Positions 25,342-34,385 of a DNA stretch of 64,000 nucleotides are shown one piece after another. The notes below the pieces were generated by a model. That model saw only the letters and a list, made by a program, of their open reading frames with translations. It made no database searches and was not told the origin of the DNA. The position numbers were made by a program, and so were the translations under genes. The stretch's first letter is position 1; the number at the start of each line of letters is the position of its first letter. Origin of the DNA: Quadrisphaera sp. DSM 44207 (GTDB lineage Bacteria; Actinomycetota; Actinomycetes; Actinomycetales; Quadrisphaeraceae); assembly GCF_900101335.1 (NCBI RefSeq), contig NZ_FNKA01000001.1, positions 62,001-126,000 of the forward strand, written 5' to 3'.

Positions 25342-26156
25342 GCGAGCCGGCGATCGCCCCGAAGCGGGTGCGCGTGCACCACCTGCGGCAGATGAAGGCG
25401 GCGGGCCAGCCGATCGCCATGCTCACCGCCTACGACGCCCTGACCGCGGCCATCTTCGACGAGGCGGGCATCGACGTCCTGCTCGTCGGGGACTCCATGG
25501 GCGACAACCTGATGGGCTACGCCACCACCCTGCCCGTCACGGTCGAGGAGCTGCTGCCGCACGTGCGGGCGGTCGCCGACCGCGGCGGGCGCCCGCTGGT
25601 GGTCGCGGACCTGCCCTTCGGCAGCTACGAGGTCTCCCCCGAGCAGGCCGTCACGACGGCGGTGCGCTTCCTCAAGGAGGGCCGGGCGCACGCGGTGAAG
25701 TTCGAGGGCGGCGCGCGGGTGCTGCCGCAGGTGCGCGCCGTCACCGGCGCCGGCATCGCGTTCATGGGCCACCTCGGCTACACCCCGCAGTCGGTGCACA
25801 GCCTCGGCGGGCCGCGCGTGCAGGGGCGGGGGGACGCCGGGGACCGCCTCCTCGCCGACGCCCTGGCGCTGCAGGAGGCGGGCGCCTTCGCGATCGTGCT
25901 CGAGGTCGTGCCCGCGCCGCTGGCGCAGCGGGTCAGCGAGGCGCTGGAGATCCCCACCATCGGCATCGGCGCCGGCGCCGGCTGCGACGGGCAGGTGCTG
26001 GTGTGGACCGACGTGGCCGGCCTGACCCCCCGGATGCCGAAGCTGGCGAAGGCGTACGCCGACGTGCGCGGCGCGCTGCTCGGCGCGGCGCGCGAGTACG
26101 CCGCTGAGGTCCGCGCGCGCGCCTTCCCGGCCGAGGAGCACACCCACCCCGAGTAG
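25338..26156 (+). CDS. panB: 3-methyl-2-oxobutanoate hydroxymethyltransferase
   Basis: A 272-residue TIM-barrel enzyme, first step of pantothenate synthesis. Conserved parts are MLTAYDALTAAIFDEAGIDVLLVGDSMG, ADLPFGSYE, VKFEGG, MGHLGYTPQS and IGIGAGAGCDGQVLVWTD in short stretches along the barrel. ATG 25338 overlaps the nadE stop. It lies near glnA2/glnE as in mycobacteria. Confidence 0.96.
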   Translation: MSEPAIAPKRVRVHHLRQMKAAGQPIAMLTAYDALTAAIFDEAGIDVLLVGDSMGDNLMGYATTLPVTVEELLPHVRAVADRGGRPLVVADLPFGSYEVSPEQAVTTAVRFLKEGRAHAVKFEGGARVLPQVRAVTGAGIAFMGHLGYTPQSVHSLGGPRVQGRGDAGDRLLADALALQEAGAFAIVLEVVPAPLAQRVSEALEIPTIGIGAGAGCDGQVLVWTDVAGLTPRMPKLAKAYADVRGALLGAAREYAAEVRARAFPAEEHTHPE

Positions 26157-26196
26157 CCGACTAGCACCGCGGGCGCCGGACCCCCACCATGCGCCC

Positions 26197-27273
26197 ATGC
26201 GCCTCGTCTACAACTCCTTCGCCGGCCGCTACTCGGACAGCCCGCGGGCGGTCTACGAGCGGCTGCGCGAGCTCGGCGACGAGCACGAGCACACGTGGCT
26301 CGCCGACCCCGCCCACCTGTCCGGCTTCCCCGCGGACGCGCGCACCGTCGTCCTGGACAGCGCGGAGGGCGTCGCGGCCCTGGAGTCCGCCGACGCGGTC
26401 GTGGCCAACACGCACACCGAGGTCGAGTGGACCAAGGCGCCCGGGGCGCTGTACCTGCAGACCTGGCACGGCACGCCGCTCAAGCGCATCCACCACGACG
26501 TCCTGCCGACCTCCGCCCCCGGGGACCGCCTGCAGCGCCTCGACCGCGACGTCGCGCGCTGGGACGTGCTGCTCTCGCCCAACCGGGTCAGCACCGAGCG
26601 GCTGCGCCGGGCGTTCCGCTTCGACGGGCGGGTGGTGGAGACCGGCTACCCGCGCAACGACCTGCTGCTCTCCCCCGAGCGCGACGCCGTGCGCGCGAAG
26701 GTGCGCGCCGACCTGGGCATCGCCGACCACACCACCGCCGTGCTGTACACGCCCACCTGGCGCGACGACGACTACTACGCGCAGGGCCGCCCCGACATCC
26801 GGCTCGCGCTCGACGTCGAGCGCTTCGTGGAGCGGATGGGCGAGGACTGGGTGCTGCTGCCCCGCCTGCACTACATGATGACCGACCGGATGCAGCCCCT
26901 GGTGGGGCCGGGCGTGCGCGACGTCTCCTGGCACCCGGACGTCCGCGAGCTGTACCTGGCCGCGGACGCCATGGTCACCGACTACTCCTCGACGATGTTC
27001 GACTTCGCCGTCACCGGCAAGCCGCTGCTCTTCTTCGCCTACGACCTCGCCACCTACCGCGACTCCGTGCGGGGGCTGTACTTCGACCCCATCCCCGAGG
27101 CGCCCGGCCCGGTGGCGCAGACGCTGCCGCAGCTGCTGGACGCGCTGTCGGACCTCGACGGCGTCCGCCGCGAGCACGCCGGGCGGTACGCCGCGTTCCA
27201 GGAGCGGTACTGCCACCTCGAGGACGGCCGCGCCACGGATCGGGTCCTCGACCTCCTGCTGGAGGGCCGCTGA
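26197..27273 (+). CDS. CDP-glycerol glycerophosphotransferase family protein (TagF/TagB-like)
   Basis: A 358-residue protein of the teichoic-acid polymerase family. It has the signature YLQTWHGTPLKRI with its catalytic His, YTPTWRDDDYY, and VTDYSSTMFDFAVTGKPLLFF, the CDP-glycerol binding end. Such enzymes transfer glycerol- or ribitol-phosphate to a cell-wall polymer at the inner face of the membrane. The N-terminal membrane-binding part is short, so it may be a primase-type enzyme. A CACCAT box lies 6 nt before the ATG. Confidence 0.85.
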   Translation: MRLVYNSFAGRYSDSPRAVYERLRELGDEHEHTWLADPAHLSGFPADARTVVLDSAEGVAALESADAVVANTHTEVEWTKAPGALYLQTWHGTPLKRIHHDVLPTSAPGDRLQRLDRDVARWDVLLSPNRVSTERLRRAFRFDGRVVETGYPRNDLLLSPERDAVRAKVRADLGIADHTTAVLYTPTWRDDDYYAQGRPDIRLALDVERFVERMGEDWVLLPRLHYMMTDRMQPLVGPGVRDVSWHPDVRELYLAADAMVTDYSSTMFDFAVTGKPLLFFAYDLATYRDSVRGLYFDPIPEAPGPVAQTLPQLLDALSDLDGVRREHAGRYAAFQERYCHLEDGRATDRVLDLLLEGR

Positions 27274-28298
27274 TGGCCGCGCAGGACCCCGGCACCGCGG
27301 CCGGCCTCACGGTCGGGTACGCCGCGGCGCTGGAGCAGTTCGCGCCCGCCGAGGCGGTCGCCCTGACCGCCCTGGCCGAGCAGCACGGGTTCTCCGGGTG
27401 CATGGCCGCCGACCACTTCCAGCCCTGGGTGCCCGCCCAGGGCGAGGCGTCGTTCGTGTGGTCGGTGCTGGCGGCGGTCGGCGAGCGCACCCGCGGCGAC
27501 TTCGGCCCCGGCGTGACGTGCCCGTCCTTCCGCTTCCACCCGGCCGTGGTGGCGCAGGCGGCGGCGACGCTGGAGTCGATGTACCCGGGCCGCTCCTGGC
27601 TGGGCGTCGGGGCCGGGGAGGCGCTCAACGAGCACGTCCTCGGCACGTACTGGCCCGAGGCCGGCCAGCGCAGCGCGATGGTGTTCGAGGCCGTCGACGT
27701 GATCAAGGAGCTGTTCGACGCCTCGCTCGCCGGCAGGGACGTCAAGCACGACGGCCGGTACTTCCGGATGGAGTCCTCGCGGCTGTGGACGATGCCGCAG
27801 CAGGCCCCGCCCGTGCTCGTGGCCACCGCCGGGCCGGTCAACGCTCGGCGCACCGGGCGGCACGCCGACGGGATCATCACCGTCGGGGCGCCGCTGGAGA
27901 AGATCTCCGGGCTCTTCGACCGGTTCGCCGAGGGCGCCCGCGAGGCGGGCAAGGACCCGGACGCCATGCCCAGGCTGCTGCAGCTGCACCTGTCGTGGGC
28001 GCCGACCCGCGAGGAGGCGCTGGCGAACGCGATGGACCAGTGGCCCAACGGCGGCATGGCGTTCCCCAAGGCCGACGTCCGCTCCCCGCACGACTTCGCC
28101 GCGATGGCGAAGCTGGTGCGCCCGGAGGACTTCTCCGGGCGGCTGCTGATCTCCGAGGACCCGGACGAGCACCGCGCGCACATCCAGCGCTTCGTCGACC
28201 TCGGCTTCGACCGGGTCTACCTGCACAACGTCGGCCGGAACCAGGAGCAGTGGCTGGAGGTCTTCGGCCGCGACGTCCTGCCGAAGCTGACCCGGTAG
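27273..28298 (+). CDS. LLM-class F420-dependent oxidoreductase (TIGR03557 type)
   Basis: A 341-residue bacterial-luciferase-like TIM barrel. It begins LTVGYAAALEQFAPAEAVAL, has the F420 pocket segments MAADHFQPWVPAQG and GVTCPSFRFHP, and WLGVGAGEALNEHV. This set is that of the F420-dependent glucose-6-phosphate dehydrogenase-like TIGR03557 subfamily. ATG 27273 overlaps the previous stop (TGATG). It implies that the organism makes coenzyme F420. Substrate not determinable. Confidence 0.87.
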   Translation: MAAQDPGTAAGLTVGYAAALEQFAPAEAVALTALAEQHGFSGCMAADHFQPWVPAQGEASFVWSVLAAVGERTRGDFGPGVTCPSFRFHPAVVAQAAATLESMYPGRSWLGVGAGEALNEHVLGTYWPEAGQRSAMVFEAVDVIKELFDASLAGRDVKHDGRYFRMESSRLWTMPQQAPPVLVATAGPVNARRTGRHADGIITVGAPLEKISGLFDRFAEGAREAGKDPDAMPRLLQLHLSWAPTREEALANAMDQWPNGGMAFPKADVRSPHDFAAMAKLVRPEDFSGRLLISEDPDEHRAHIQRFVDLGFDRVYLHNVGRNQEQWLEVFGRDVLPKLTR

Positions 28299-28343
28299 CC
28301 CGCTGCCCGGCCGGGCGGGGCGAGCCGCCCAGCCGGTCCTCCC

Positions 28344-28526
28344 TCAGTCGTCCGCGCGCTCCGCGTCGTCCCAGGCCTCGGTGCGCGCCCGCGCGATCTG
28401 CAGGGCGTGCTCGGCCTCCGCGCGCGTGGCGTAGGGGCCCATGAGGTCCCTGCCCGGCGCGGTGTGGCCCTCGTCGACCTGACCCGTGCGCACGTTGAAC
28501 CAGTACTTCATCTCGGGCTCGGACAC
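28344..28526 (-). CDS. SPOR-like small protein
   Basis: A 60-residue protein with GTG 28526 chosen because AGGAGG stands 6 nt before it. The segment KYWFNVRTGQVDEG, followed by LMGPYATRAEAEHALQIARAR, is the pattern of small actinobacterial SPOR-domain proteins commonly found next to map. It has no membrane segment. Function unknown; a Glu/Asp-rich tail ends it. Confidence 0.72.
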   Translation of the reverse strand: MSEPEMKYWFNVRTGQVDEGHTAPGRDLMGPYATRAEAEHALQIARARTEAWDDAERADD

Positions 28527-28583
28527 CCGGCACCTCCTCGCTGCTGCGTCCCCGCGTCGGGGAGGACGATCGTGCCGTCGACC

Positions 28584-28589
28584 TAGACT
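28584..28589 (+). promoter_or_regulatory. -10 box TAGACT for leaderless map
   Basis: TAGACT lies 6 nt before ATG 28596 with no Shine-Dalgarno, matching the leaderless pattern seen elsewhere in the window. Confidence 0.55.
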
Positions 28590-28595
28590 CGGCGC

Positions 28596-29489
28596 ATGCC
28601 CGCGAGCGCACCCGCCACCGCTCCCCTCGGCACCCTGCGACCCGGCGCGGTCAGCCCCCGCCGCCCGGTGCCGGCGTCGATCCCGCGCCCGGAGTACGTC
28701 GACCGCCCGGCGCCGCGCCCCTACACCGGCCCGGAGGTCAAGGACGCCGCCACGATCGCGCGGATGCGGGTGGCGTGCCGGCTCGCCGCGCAGGCCCTCG
28801 CCGAGGTCGGCCGGCACGTGGCGCCCGGCGTGAGCACCGACGAGCTGGACCGCGTCGGGCACGAGTTCCTCGTCGCCGCGGGCGCCTACCCCTCCACGCT
28901 CGGCTACCGCGGCTTCCCCAAGGCCGTCTGCACGAGCGTCAACGAGGTCGTCTGCCACGGCATCCCCGACTCCACGGTGCTGGCCGAGGGCGACATCGTC
29001 AACGTCGACATCACCGCGTTCGTCGTCGTCGACGGCGTGGGGGTGCACGGGGACACCAACGCGACGTTCTGCGTCGGCGAGGTCGACGAGGAGTCGCGCC
29101 TGCTCGTCGAGCGCACCCGCGAGGCCCTCGAGCGCGGCATCAGGGCCGTCAAGCCCGGCCGGGAGGTCAACGTCATCGGGCGGGTGATCGAGACCTACGC
29201 CCGCCGCTTCGGCTACGGGTCGGTGCGCGACTTCACCGGGCACGGCATCGGCACCGCGTTCCACTCCGGCCTCGTCATCCCCCACTACGACGCGGCCCCG
29301 CGCCACGCCGAGGTGATCGAGCCGGGCATGACCTTCACCATCGAGCCGATGCTCACCCTGGGCACGGTGGAGTGGGACATGTGGGAGGACGGCTGGACGG
29401 TCGTGACCAAGGACCGCCGCCGCAGCGCCCAGTTCGAGCACACCGTGCTCGTCACCGACACCGGCGCCGAGGTGCTCACCCTCCCCTGA
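28596..29489 (+). CDS. map: Type I methionine aminopeptidase
   Basis: A 297-residue metalloprotease removing initiator Met. All five metal ligands are in place: Asp in VNVDITAF, Asp in GDTNATF, His in FTGHGIG, Glu in TIEPML and Glu in QFEHTV. The ~45-residue proline-rich N-terminal extension ([14 protein letters not shown]) is the type found in actinobacterial MetAP1c, proposed in that family to contact the ribosome. Divergent from the SPOR-like gene. Confidence 0.95.
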   Translation: MPASAPATAPLGTLRPGAVSPRRPVPASIPRPEYVDRPAPRPYTGPEVKDAATIARMRVACRLAAQALAEVGRHVAPGVSTDELDRVGHEFLVAAGAYPSTLGYRGFPKAVCTSVNEVVCHGIPDSTVLAEGDIVNVDITAFVVVDGVGVHGDTNATFCVGEVDEESRLLVERTREALERGIRAVKPGREVNVIGRVIETYARRFGYGSVRDFTGHGIGTAFHSGLVIPHYDAAPRHAEVIEPGMTFTIEPMLTLGTVEWDMWEDGWTVVTKDRRRSAQFEHTVLVTDTGAEVLTLP

Positions 29490-29527
29490 GCCGGCGCCCC
29501 GCACTGGTCCGCCGTCCGGGCACGGCC

Positions 29528-29533
29528 TAGCGT
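29528..29533 (+). promoter_or_regulatory. -10 box TAGCGT for leaderless ppgK
   Basis: TAGCGT lies 7 nt before GTG 29541, which favours that GTG over the in-frame GTG at 29532, which would overlap the box itself. Confidence 0.45.
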
Positions 29534-29540
29534 GCGGCGG

Positions 29541-30311
29541 GTGGAGCGGATCGGGGTGGGCATCGACATCGGCGGCTCGGGCATCAAGGGCGCCCCCGTG
29601 GACCTGGGGGCGGGTGAGCTGACCGCGGAGCGGCTGCGCGAGCCCACGCCCCAGCCCTCCAGGCCCGCCGCCGTCGCGCGCGTGGTCGCCGACCTGGCGC
29701 GCACGATCACCGGCGGCCTCGGGGACGCCGGGCAGGGCCTGCCGCTCGGGGTCACGTTCCCGGCGGTGATCCAGCACGGCACGGCGCGCACCGCCGCGAA
29801 CGTGCACGAGGCGTGGATCGGCACCGACGTGCAGGCGCTGCTGGCGGAGGCCACGGGCCACCCCGTGCACGTGGTCAACGACGCGGACGCCGCCGGCGTG
29901 GCCGAGGCCCGCTTCGGCGCGGCGAAGGGGGTGCGGGGCGTCGTCCTGGTCGCCACCCTCGGCACGGGCATCGGCACGGCGCTGCTGGTGGACGGCGTCC
30001 TGGTGCCCAACACCGAGCTCGGGCACCTCGAGGTCGGCGGCCACGACGCCGAGACGCGGGCGTCGGACGCCGCCCGCGAGCGCGAGGACCTGACCTACAA
30101 GCAGTGGGCGAAGCGGCTGCAGGCGTACTTCGGGGCGCTGGAGGCGCTGTTCTGGCCCGACCTGCTCGTCGTCGGGGGCGGCGTCTCGCGCAAGTCCGAG
30201 AAGTTCCTGCCGCTGCTGGAGCTCAGGACGCCGATCGTCCCGGCGCGCCTGCAGAACCAGGCCGGCATCGTGGGCGCCGCGGTGCTCGCGGCGGAACGGG
30301 CCGGGAGCTAG
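29541..30311 (+). CDS. ppgK: Polyphosphate glucokinase
   Basis: A 256-residue ROK-family kinase using polyphosphate or ATP to phosphorylate glucose. It has [17 protein letters not shown] (phosphate loop), [15 protein letters not shown] (catalytic Asp), [13 protein letters not shown] and [13 protein letters not shown]. The end [15 protein letters not shown] is typical of PpgK. GTG 29541 is preferred on promoter spacing; GTG 29532 would add three residues. Its last 4 nt overlap the convergent membrane-protein gene. Confidence 0.9.
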   Translation: MERIGVGIDIGGSGIKGAPVDLGAGELTAERLREPTPQPSRPAAVARVVADLARTITGGLGDAGQGLPLGVTFPAVIQHGTARTAANVHEAWIGTDVQALLAEATGHPVHVVNDADAAGVAEARFGAAKGVRGVVLVATLGTGIGTALLVDGVLVPNTELGHLEVGGHDAETRASDAAREREDLTYKQWAKRLQAYFGALEALFWPDLLVVGGGVSRKSEKFLPLLELRTPIVPARLQNQAGIVGAAVLAAERAGS

Positions 30312-31120
30312 CCGCCGGACCCCTGCGACGACGCCTCGGCCGTCCTGGACGACGTCCCCGCCGACGCGGCCGGGAACGACCCGGACGGGGTCGAGGAGGA
30401 CGGCGCGCCCGCGGCCGACGAGGACGACGAGCCGCCGTCGCCGGGGGCGCCGGCGGTCTGCTCCACCAGGGAGGACGTCTCCTCCGCCGCCGTTCCCGGC
30501 TCCGCGGTCCCGCTGGTCGGCTCTGGGCCGGTGCTCGTGCTGCCGGAGGGCTCCGGCTCCGGCTCCGGGTCGGGAGTCCCCGGGGAGGGGCTGCGCGTCG
30601 GCGGCGGCGCGTCGGTGGTCGTCGTCGAGCTCGGCGAGCCCTCCGGCGAACCGGAGGACCGGCCGGAGGACCCACCGGAGGACTCGCCGGAGGACTCGCC
30701 GGACGACTCGCTGGAGGACTGCGGCTCCTGCGACGCCTCCTGCGAGGGCTCCTGGGAGGGCTCCGGCTCCTCCGGCGTCGGCTCCGCGGCGGTCCGCGCC
30801 GGTGCGGGCGGCGACGGCACTGCGGGGGCGGCCGGGCGCAGCGTGGACACGCGCCCGGGCAGCGCCGACCCGGTGGGCACCGGCTCCGCGAGGGGGATCA
30901 CCAGCTCGTCCGCCAGCTGCGAGGACGGCGTGGACCGGGCGCTGACGCTGGTCTCGGACCAGCTGGGGCGGGCGGGACCGCCGTCGGCCGGGACGTGGAA
31001 GTCGCCCAGGGCGCCGACGAGGGTCGCGGCGACGAGGGCGCCCGCGACCCCGAGCGCGACCCCCTCGGCGGGGTGCGCCAGCAGCCGGCGCTTGCGCGCC
31101 GTGCTGACCCGTCGTCCCAC
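30308..31120 (-). CDS. Single-pass membrane protein with long Ser/Pro/Glu-rich outside region
   Basis: A 270-residue protein from GTG 31120, chosen for GGAGAGG 5 nt upstream and because codon use is clean from there. It has a short Arg-rich inside ([16 protein letters not shown]), one hydrophobic helix ([19 protein letters not shown], residues ~21-40) and then ~220 residues of low complexity: [12 protein letters not shown] repeats, [14 protein letters not shown], and [12 protein letters not shown]. No catalytic domain is seen. It looks like a wall-spanning stalk, possibly glycosylated; the function is unknown. Confidence 0.65.
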   Translation of the reverse strand: MGRRVSTARKRRLLAHPAEGVALGVAGALVAATLVGALGDFHVPADGGPARPSWSETSVSARSTPSSQLADELVIPLAEPVPTGSALPGRVSTLRPAAPAVPSPPAPARTAAEPTPEEPEPSQEPSQEASQEPQSSSESSGESSGESSGGSSGRSSGSPEGSPSSTTTTDAPPPTRSPSPGTPDPEPEPEPSGSTSTGPEPTSGTAEPGTAAEETSSLVEQTAGAPGDGGSSSSSAAGAPSSSTPSGSFPAASAGTSSRTAEASSQGSGG

Positions 31121-31387
31121 GTGTGCCTCTCCGCCGCGCGCCCCGTCAGCCGCGGGGAGGCTGCTGCGGGGGTCCTCGGCCACGGTAGTGGCGCGGGTGG
31201 CCCCTCCTCAGGACTTCCGCGCAACCGGTGCCCGGCGTGTCGCCGCGCGCCAGGCGTGTCGCGGCGTCCGGTCGCGGCGCGCCCAGGCGGCCCTGCCCGG
31301 GTCGGCGCCGCGAACGGCGCGGCACGACCCACCGCCGGGGCGGGCGGGCGCGGGAAGCGCCCGCCCGTCCCGCGCGTTGACCCGGCC

Positions 31388-32107
31388 GTGAAGGTCGAGA
31401 TCTGGTCCGACGTCGTCTGCCCCTGGTGCTACATCGGCAAGCGCCGCTTCGAAGCCGCCCTGGAGCGCTTCGGGCACCGCGACGAGGTCGAGGTGGAGTG
31501 GAAGGCGTTCGAGCTGGACCCGACGGCGACGTCGGCGTCCGCTGCCGAGACCGCCCGCCCGGACGACTACGCGACGCGGCTGGCGGCCAAGTACGGCACC
31601 TCGCTGGAGCAGGCGCGCGGGATGCTCGCGTCCATGACGGCCGCAGCAGCCGAGGAGGGCCTGGACTTCCACTTCGAGCGCGCGGTGCGCGCCAACACCG
31701 CCGACGCGCACCAGGTGGTCCTCCTGGCGGGCGAGCACGGCCTCCAGGACGCCGTGGAGGAGCGCCTGATGCGGGCGTGCTTCACCGAGGGGGAGGCCGT
31801 CGGCGACCGCGAGGTGCTCGTGCGCCTGGCCGCCGAGGCGGGCCTGGACGCCGAGGAGGTGCGCGCCGTCCTGGCCGAGGGCCGCCTGCTGGAGGCGGTG
31901 CGCGCCGAGGAGGCGGAGGCCGCGGCCCTGGGGATCCGCGGCGTGCCGTTCTTCGTCGTCGACCGCCGCTACGGCGTCTCCGGCGCGCAGCCGCCCGAGC
32001 ACCTGCTCGCGGTGCTGCAGCGCGCCTGGGAGGACAGCCGCCCGCTGACCCTGGTCGGCACGGGGGACGACGCCGCCGCGTGCGGCCCGGACGGCTGCGC
32101 TCTGTGA
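31388..32107 (+). CDS. DsbA-family oxidoreductase (FrnE-like)
   Basis: A 239-residue thioredoxin-fold protein beginning VKVEIWSDVVCPWCYIGKRRFE with an intact CPWC active site, a helical insert, and the cis-Pro loop IRGVPFFVVDRRYGVSGAQ. This is the cytoplasmic FrnE/DsbA-like group. A short Cys-containing tail (CGPDGC) at the end is extra and may form a second redox pair. It probably acts as a disulfide isomerase or reductase in oxidative stress. Followed after 10 nt by a PAP2 phosphatase gene. Confidence 0.87.
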   Translation: MKVEIWSDVVCPWCYIGKRRFEAALERFGHRDEVEVEWKAFELDPTATSASAAETARPDDYATRLAAKYGTSLEQARGMLASMTAAAAEEGLDFHFERAVRANTADAHQVVLLAGEHGLQDAVEERLMRACFTEGEAVGDREVLVRLAAEAGLDAEEVRAVLAEGRLLEAVRAEEAEAAALGIRGVPFFVVDRRYGVSGAQPPEHLLAVLQRAWEDSRPLTLVGTGDDAAACGPDGCAL

Positions 32108-32117
32108 GGCCGCCCGC

Positions 32118-32807
32118 GTGAGCGCCGCGACGCCCGGCACCGTCGAGCAGGAGGTCGCCCGCCACGCCGGCCTGGCCGGGCGCACGGCGGCGGGCGCCGC
32201 GCTGGGCGCGCTCGTGGCGCTGCCGTTCCTCGCGCTGCTCGCCCTGGTGCTCGCCGGCTCCCCTGCGCTCCTGCGCCTGGACGGCGCCGTCGCGGCCGGC
32301 TTCAACGCCTGGGCGCTGACCCGGCCGGGCGCCGTGGTCGCGCTCGAGGTGCTCGCCGTCGTGGCGCACCCGTGGACCTTCCGGCTGGCGGTCCTGGCGG
32401 TGGCGGTCGCGCTGTGGCGGCGGGGACGGCGCCGGGCGGCGACATGGGCGGTCACGACGACGACCGTCGGCTCGGTGCTCAACGTCGTGCTCAAGGAGGC
32501 GGTCGAGCGGGCGCGTCCCGCCTTCGCCGACCCCGTCGCCGCGGCGCCCGGGTACAGCTTCCCCTCCGGGCACGCGCAGACCTCGATGCTCGGCGCCGCC
32601 GTGCTGCTCGCCGTGCTGCTGCCGGCGCTGGGCCGGCGGGCGAGGGCGCTGGCGTGGTCGGCAGCGGCGCTCGTCGTCCTCGCCACCGGGTTCGACCGCG
32701 TCGCCCTGGGCGTGCACTACCTCAGCGACGTCGTGGCCGGCTGGGTCGTCGCGCTCGCGCTCGTCACCGGCGCCCTGGTCGCCGTCCCGCCGCACCTCCG
32801 CCGCTGA
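32118..32807 (+). CDS. PAP2-family membrane phosphatase
   Basis: A 229-residue protein with about six hydrophobic segments and the three PAP2 motifs: KEAVERARP, PSGH (in FPSGHAQTS) and a final HYLSDVVAGW. These enzymes dephosphorylate lipid phosphates such as phosphatidic acid or undecaprenyl pyrophosphate at the outer membrane face. The exact lipid cannot be read from the sequence. Start GTG 32118 follows the DsbA-like gene closely, so the two may be co-transcribed. Confidence 0.87.
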   Translation: MSAATPGTVEQEVARHAGLAGRTAAGAALGALVALPFLALLALVLAGSPALLRLDGAVAAGFNAWALTRPGAVVALEVLAVVAHPWTFRLAVLAVAVALWRRGRRRAATWAVTTTTVGSVLNVVLKEAVERARPAFADPVAAAPGYSFPSGHAQTSMLGAAVLLAVLLPALGRRARALAWSAAALVVLATGFDRVALGVHYLSDVVAGWVVALALVTGALVAVPPHLRR

Positions 32808-32848
32808 TCCCGGGCGCACGACGCCGCGAGCGGAGCGCCGCGAGCAGG

Positions 32849-33412
32849 TCAGCCGCCGACCGGCTCCACCGAGGTGGCCTCCAGCCACGGCCCGTCGACG
32901 AAGTCGTCGAGCGCCCCGTCCGGCCAGCTCTCCGGCACCCGGTCCTCCAGGTCCGTGTCGACCAGGCCGTCGCGCACCGTGCCGGTCACCCGCACGGTGT
33001 CCCCGGCGGCGACGTCCTCCGTCGGGCCGATGACGACGAACTCGTTCTCGGACGCCACCTGCGGCAGCGCGGGGCTCGGCTCGGGCGTCACCTCGGTGCC
33101 CGGGGGCGCGAGGAGGAAGGCGCCGTCGACGAGGACCAGCCGGATCACGGCCTCGACGTCCACCTGCTCGCCCTGGTGGTTCGCCGGCGCGGCGAGCAGC
33201 TCCTCGGCGGTCAGCTCCGGCTCGGCGTCCGCCTCCGCCTCCGCCTCCTCCGCGTCCCCGGCGATGCCGTCGGCGGCCTCCGACTCGACCGCCTCGGGCG
33301 TGGAGACGGTGGGCGGGTCCTCGTCGGAGCAGCCCACCAGGGCGATGAGCGAGGCGGCCGCGAGCGCGGTCGCGGCGCGGCGCGGGCGGGGTCCACGGGC
33401 GGGGCGCTGCAT
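32849..33412 (-). CDS. Lipoprotein of unknown function
   Basis: A 187-residue exported protein with an Arg-rich start, a hydrophobic core (ATALAAASLIAL) and the lipobox LVGC, so the Cys near residue 28 is expected to be lipidated. An acidic Glu/Ala linker follows, then a folded domain with VDVEAVIRLVLVDGAFLLAPP and VIGPTEDVAAGDTVRVTGTV, which could be OB-like. No catalytic motif is seen. Confidence 0.75.
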   Translation of the reverse strand: MQRPARGPRPRRAATALAAASLIALVGCSDEDPPTVSTPEAVESEAADGIAGDAEEAEAEADAEPELTAEELLAAPANHQGEQVDVEAVIRLVLVDGAFLLAPPGTEVTPEPSPALPQVASENEFVVIGPTEDVAAGDTVRVTGTVRDGLVDTDLEDRVPESWPDGALDDFVDGPWLEATSVEPVGG

Positions 33413-33529
33413 GTCTCCTCCGGACGGGTGCGCGGGTCGGACGTCCCAGCCTGCCCGCAGCGGCGGCGACGGGCGAGCGGGACCCGCGGTGCGGGCGCGG
33501 TCGTCCCCGGACCGTTCCGCGGCGCCGGG

Positions 33530-34357
33530 TCAGGCGTTGCGCGCGCGCTCCTGCACGAGCCGGTGGGGCACGCGCGCCAGGCGCACGAAGGCCACGAGCA
33601 CCACGCCCCCGACCGTGTTGCCCAGCGCCGACCAGCACAGGGCGCCGAACCAGTCCGCGTAGCCGAACGGTGCCTGGCCGGTGTTCAGGGCGGCGAACAT
33701 CAGCACCGAGTCCAGGACGCTGTGGAACAGCTGCCCGCCGGCCAGCAGGGCGCCGAACAGGACGGCGGGGACGAGCTTGACCCCCAGGCTGTCGGTCGCG
33801 TGCTGCATGCGCGTCATCAGCGTGATCACCAGGCCGGCGAGGACGGCGAGCGCGAAGGACTCCAGGTCCACGCCCAGCTGGGCGTAGTGGGTCCCGGCCG
33901 TCACGGCCGTCGGCCGCAGGTCGGGCAGGGCCGTGACGATCAACCAGGCGATCAGCCAGCCGCCGACGAGGTTCATCACCAGCGCCACGCCCCACAGCCG
34001 CCCGAGGGCGGCGAGCGAGCCGCGCCGGGCCGCGACGGCGGTGACGGGCACGAGGAAGTTCTCCGTGAACAGCTCGCTGCGGGCCAGCAGGAGCGCGACG
34101 AAGGCGATGCTGAAGGCCGGCCCGGCCAGCAGGGGCGAGCCGGTGGCGTGCTCGACGAGCAGGTAGGCGATCACCCCCGTGCCGACGTCCACCCCGCCCA
34201 GGAAGCCCGTCGTGACCAGCGCCGGCCAGGGCCGCGCCAGGCGGTCCTCCCCCTCGTCGACGAGGCGGTCGAAGGCCTCCTCGATCTCCTGCTCGGGCTC
34301 GGCGGGCGGCTCCAGCGGTGAGCCGGTCCCGCCCCGTCCGCCCGCTGCGCTGGCCAT
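33530..34357 (-). CDS. Formate/nitrite transporter-family channel
   Basis: A 275-residue membrane protein of the FNT family. After an acidic head (EPEQEIEEAFDRLV) there are six hydrophobic segments, with LFTENFLVPVTAV and ALCWSALGNTVGGVVL, the two half-helix loops of FNT channels. It looks closest to the YfdC branch. Likely a pentameric channel for a small anion such as formate or nitrite. fdhD elsewhere in the window also points to formate metabolism. Confidence 0.85.
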   Translation of the reverse strand: MASAAGGRGGTGSPLEPPAEPEQEIEEAFDRLVDEGEDRLARPWPALVTTGFLGGVDVGTGVIAYLLVEHATGSPLLAGPAFSIAFVALLLARSELFTENFLVPVTAVAARRGSLAALGRLWGVALVMNLVGGWLIAWLIVTALPDLRPTAVTAGTHYAQLGVDLESFALAVLAGLVITLMTRMQHATDSLGVKLVPAVLFGALLAGGQLFHSVLDSVLMFAALNTGQAPFGYADWFGALCWSALGNTVGGVVLVAFVRLARVPHRLVQERARNA

Positions 34358-34385
34358 GCGCGTGGTGTACCCCGCCGGGGGCGCC

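Noticed and set aside
30531-31391. Plus-strand 286-codon open frame opposite the Ser/Pro/Glu-rich gene.
   Set aside because: It is the complement of the low-complexity repeats, lacks a start signal and has no folded domain; the minus frame has a transmembrane helix and a Shine-Dalgarno sequence.
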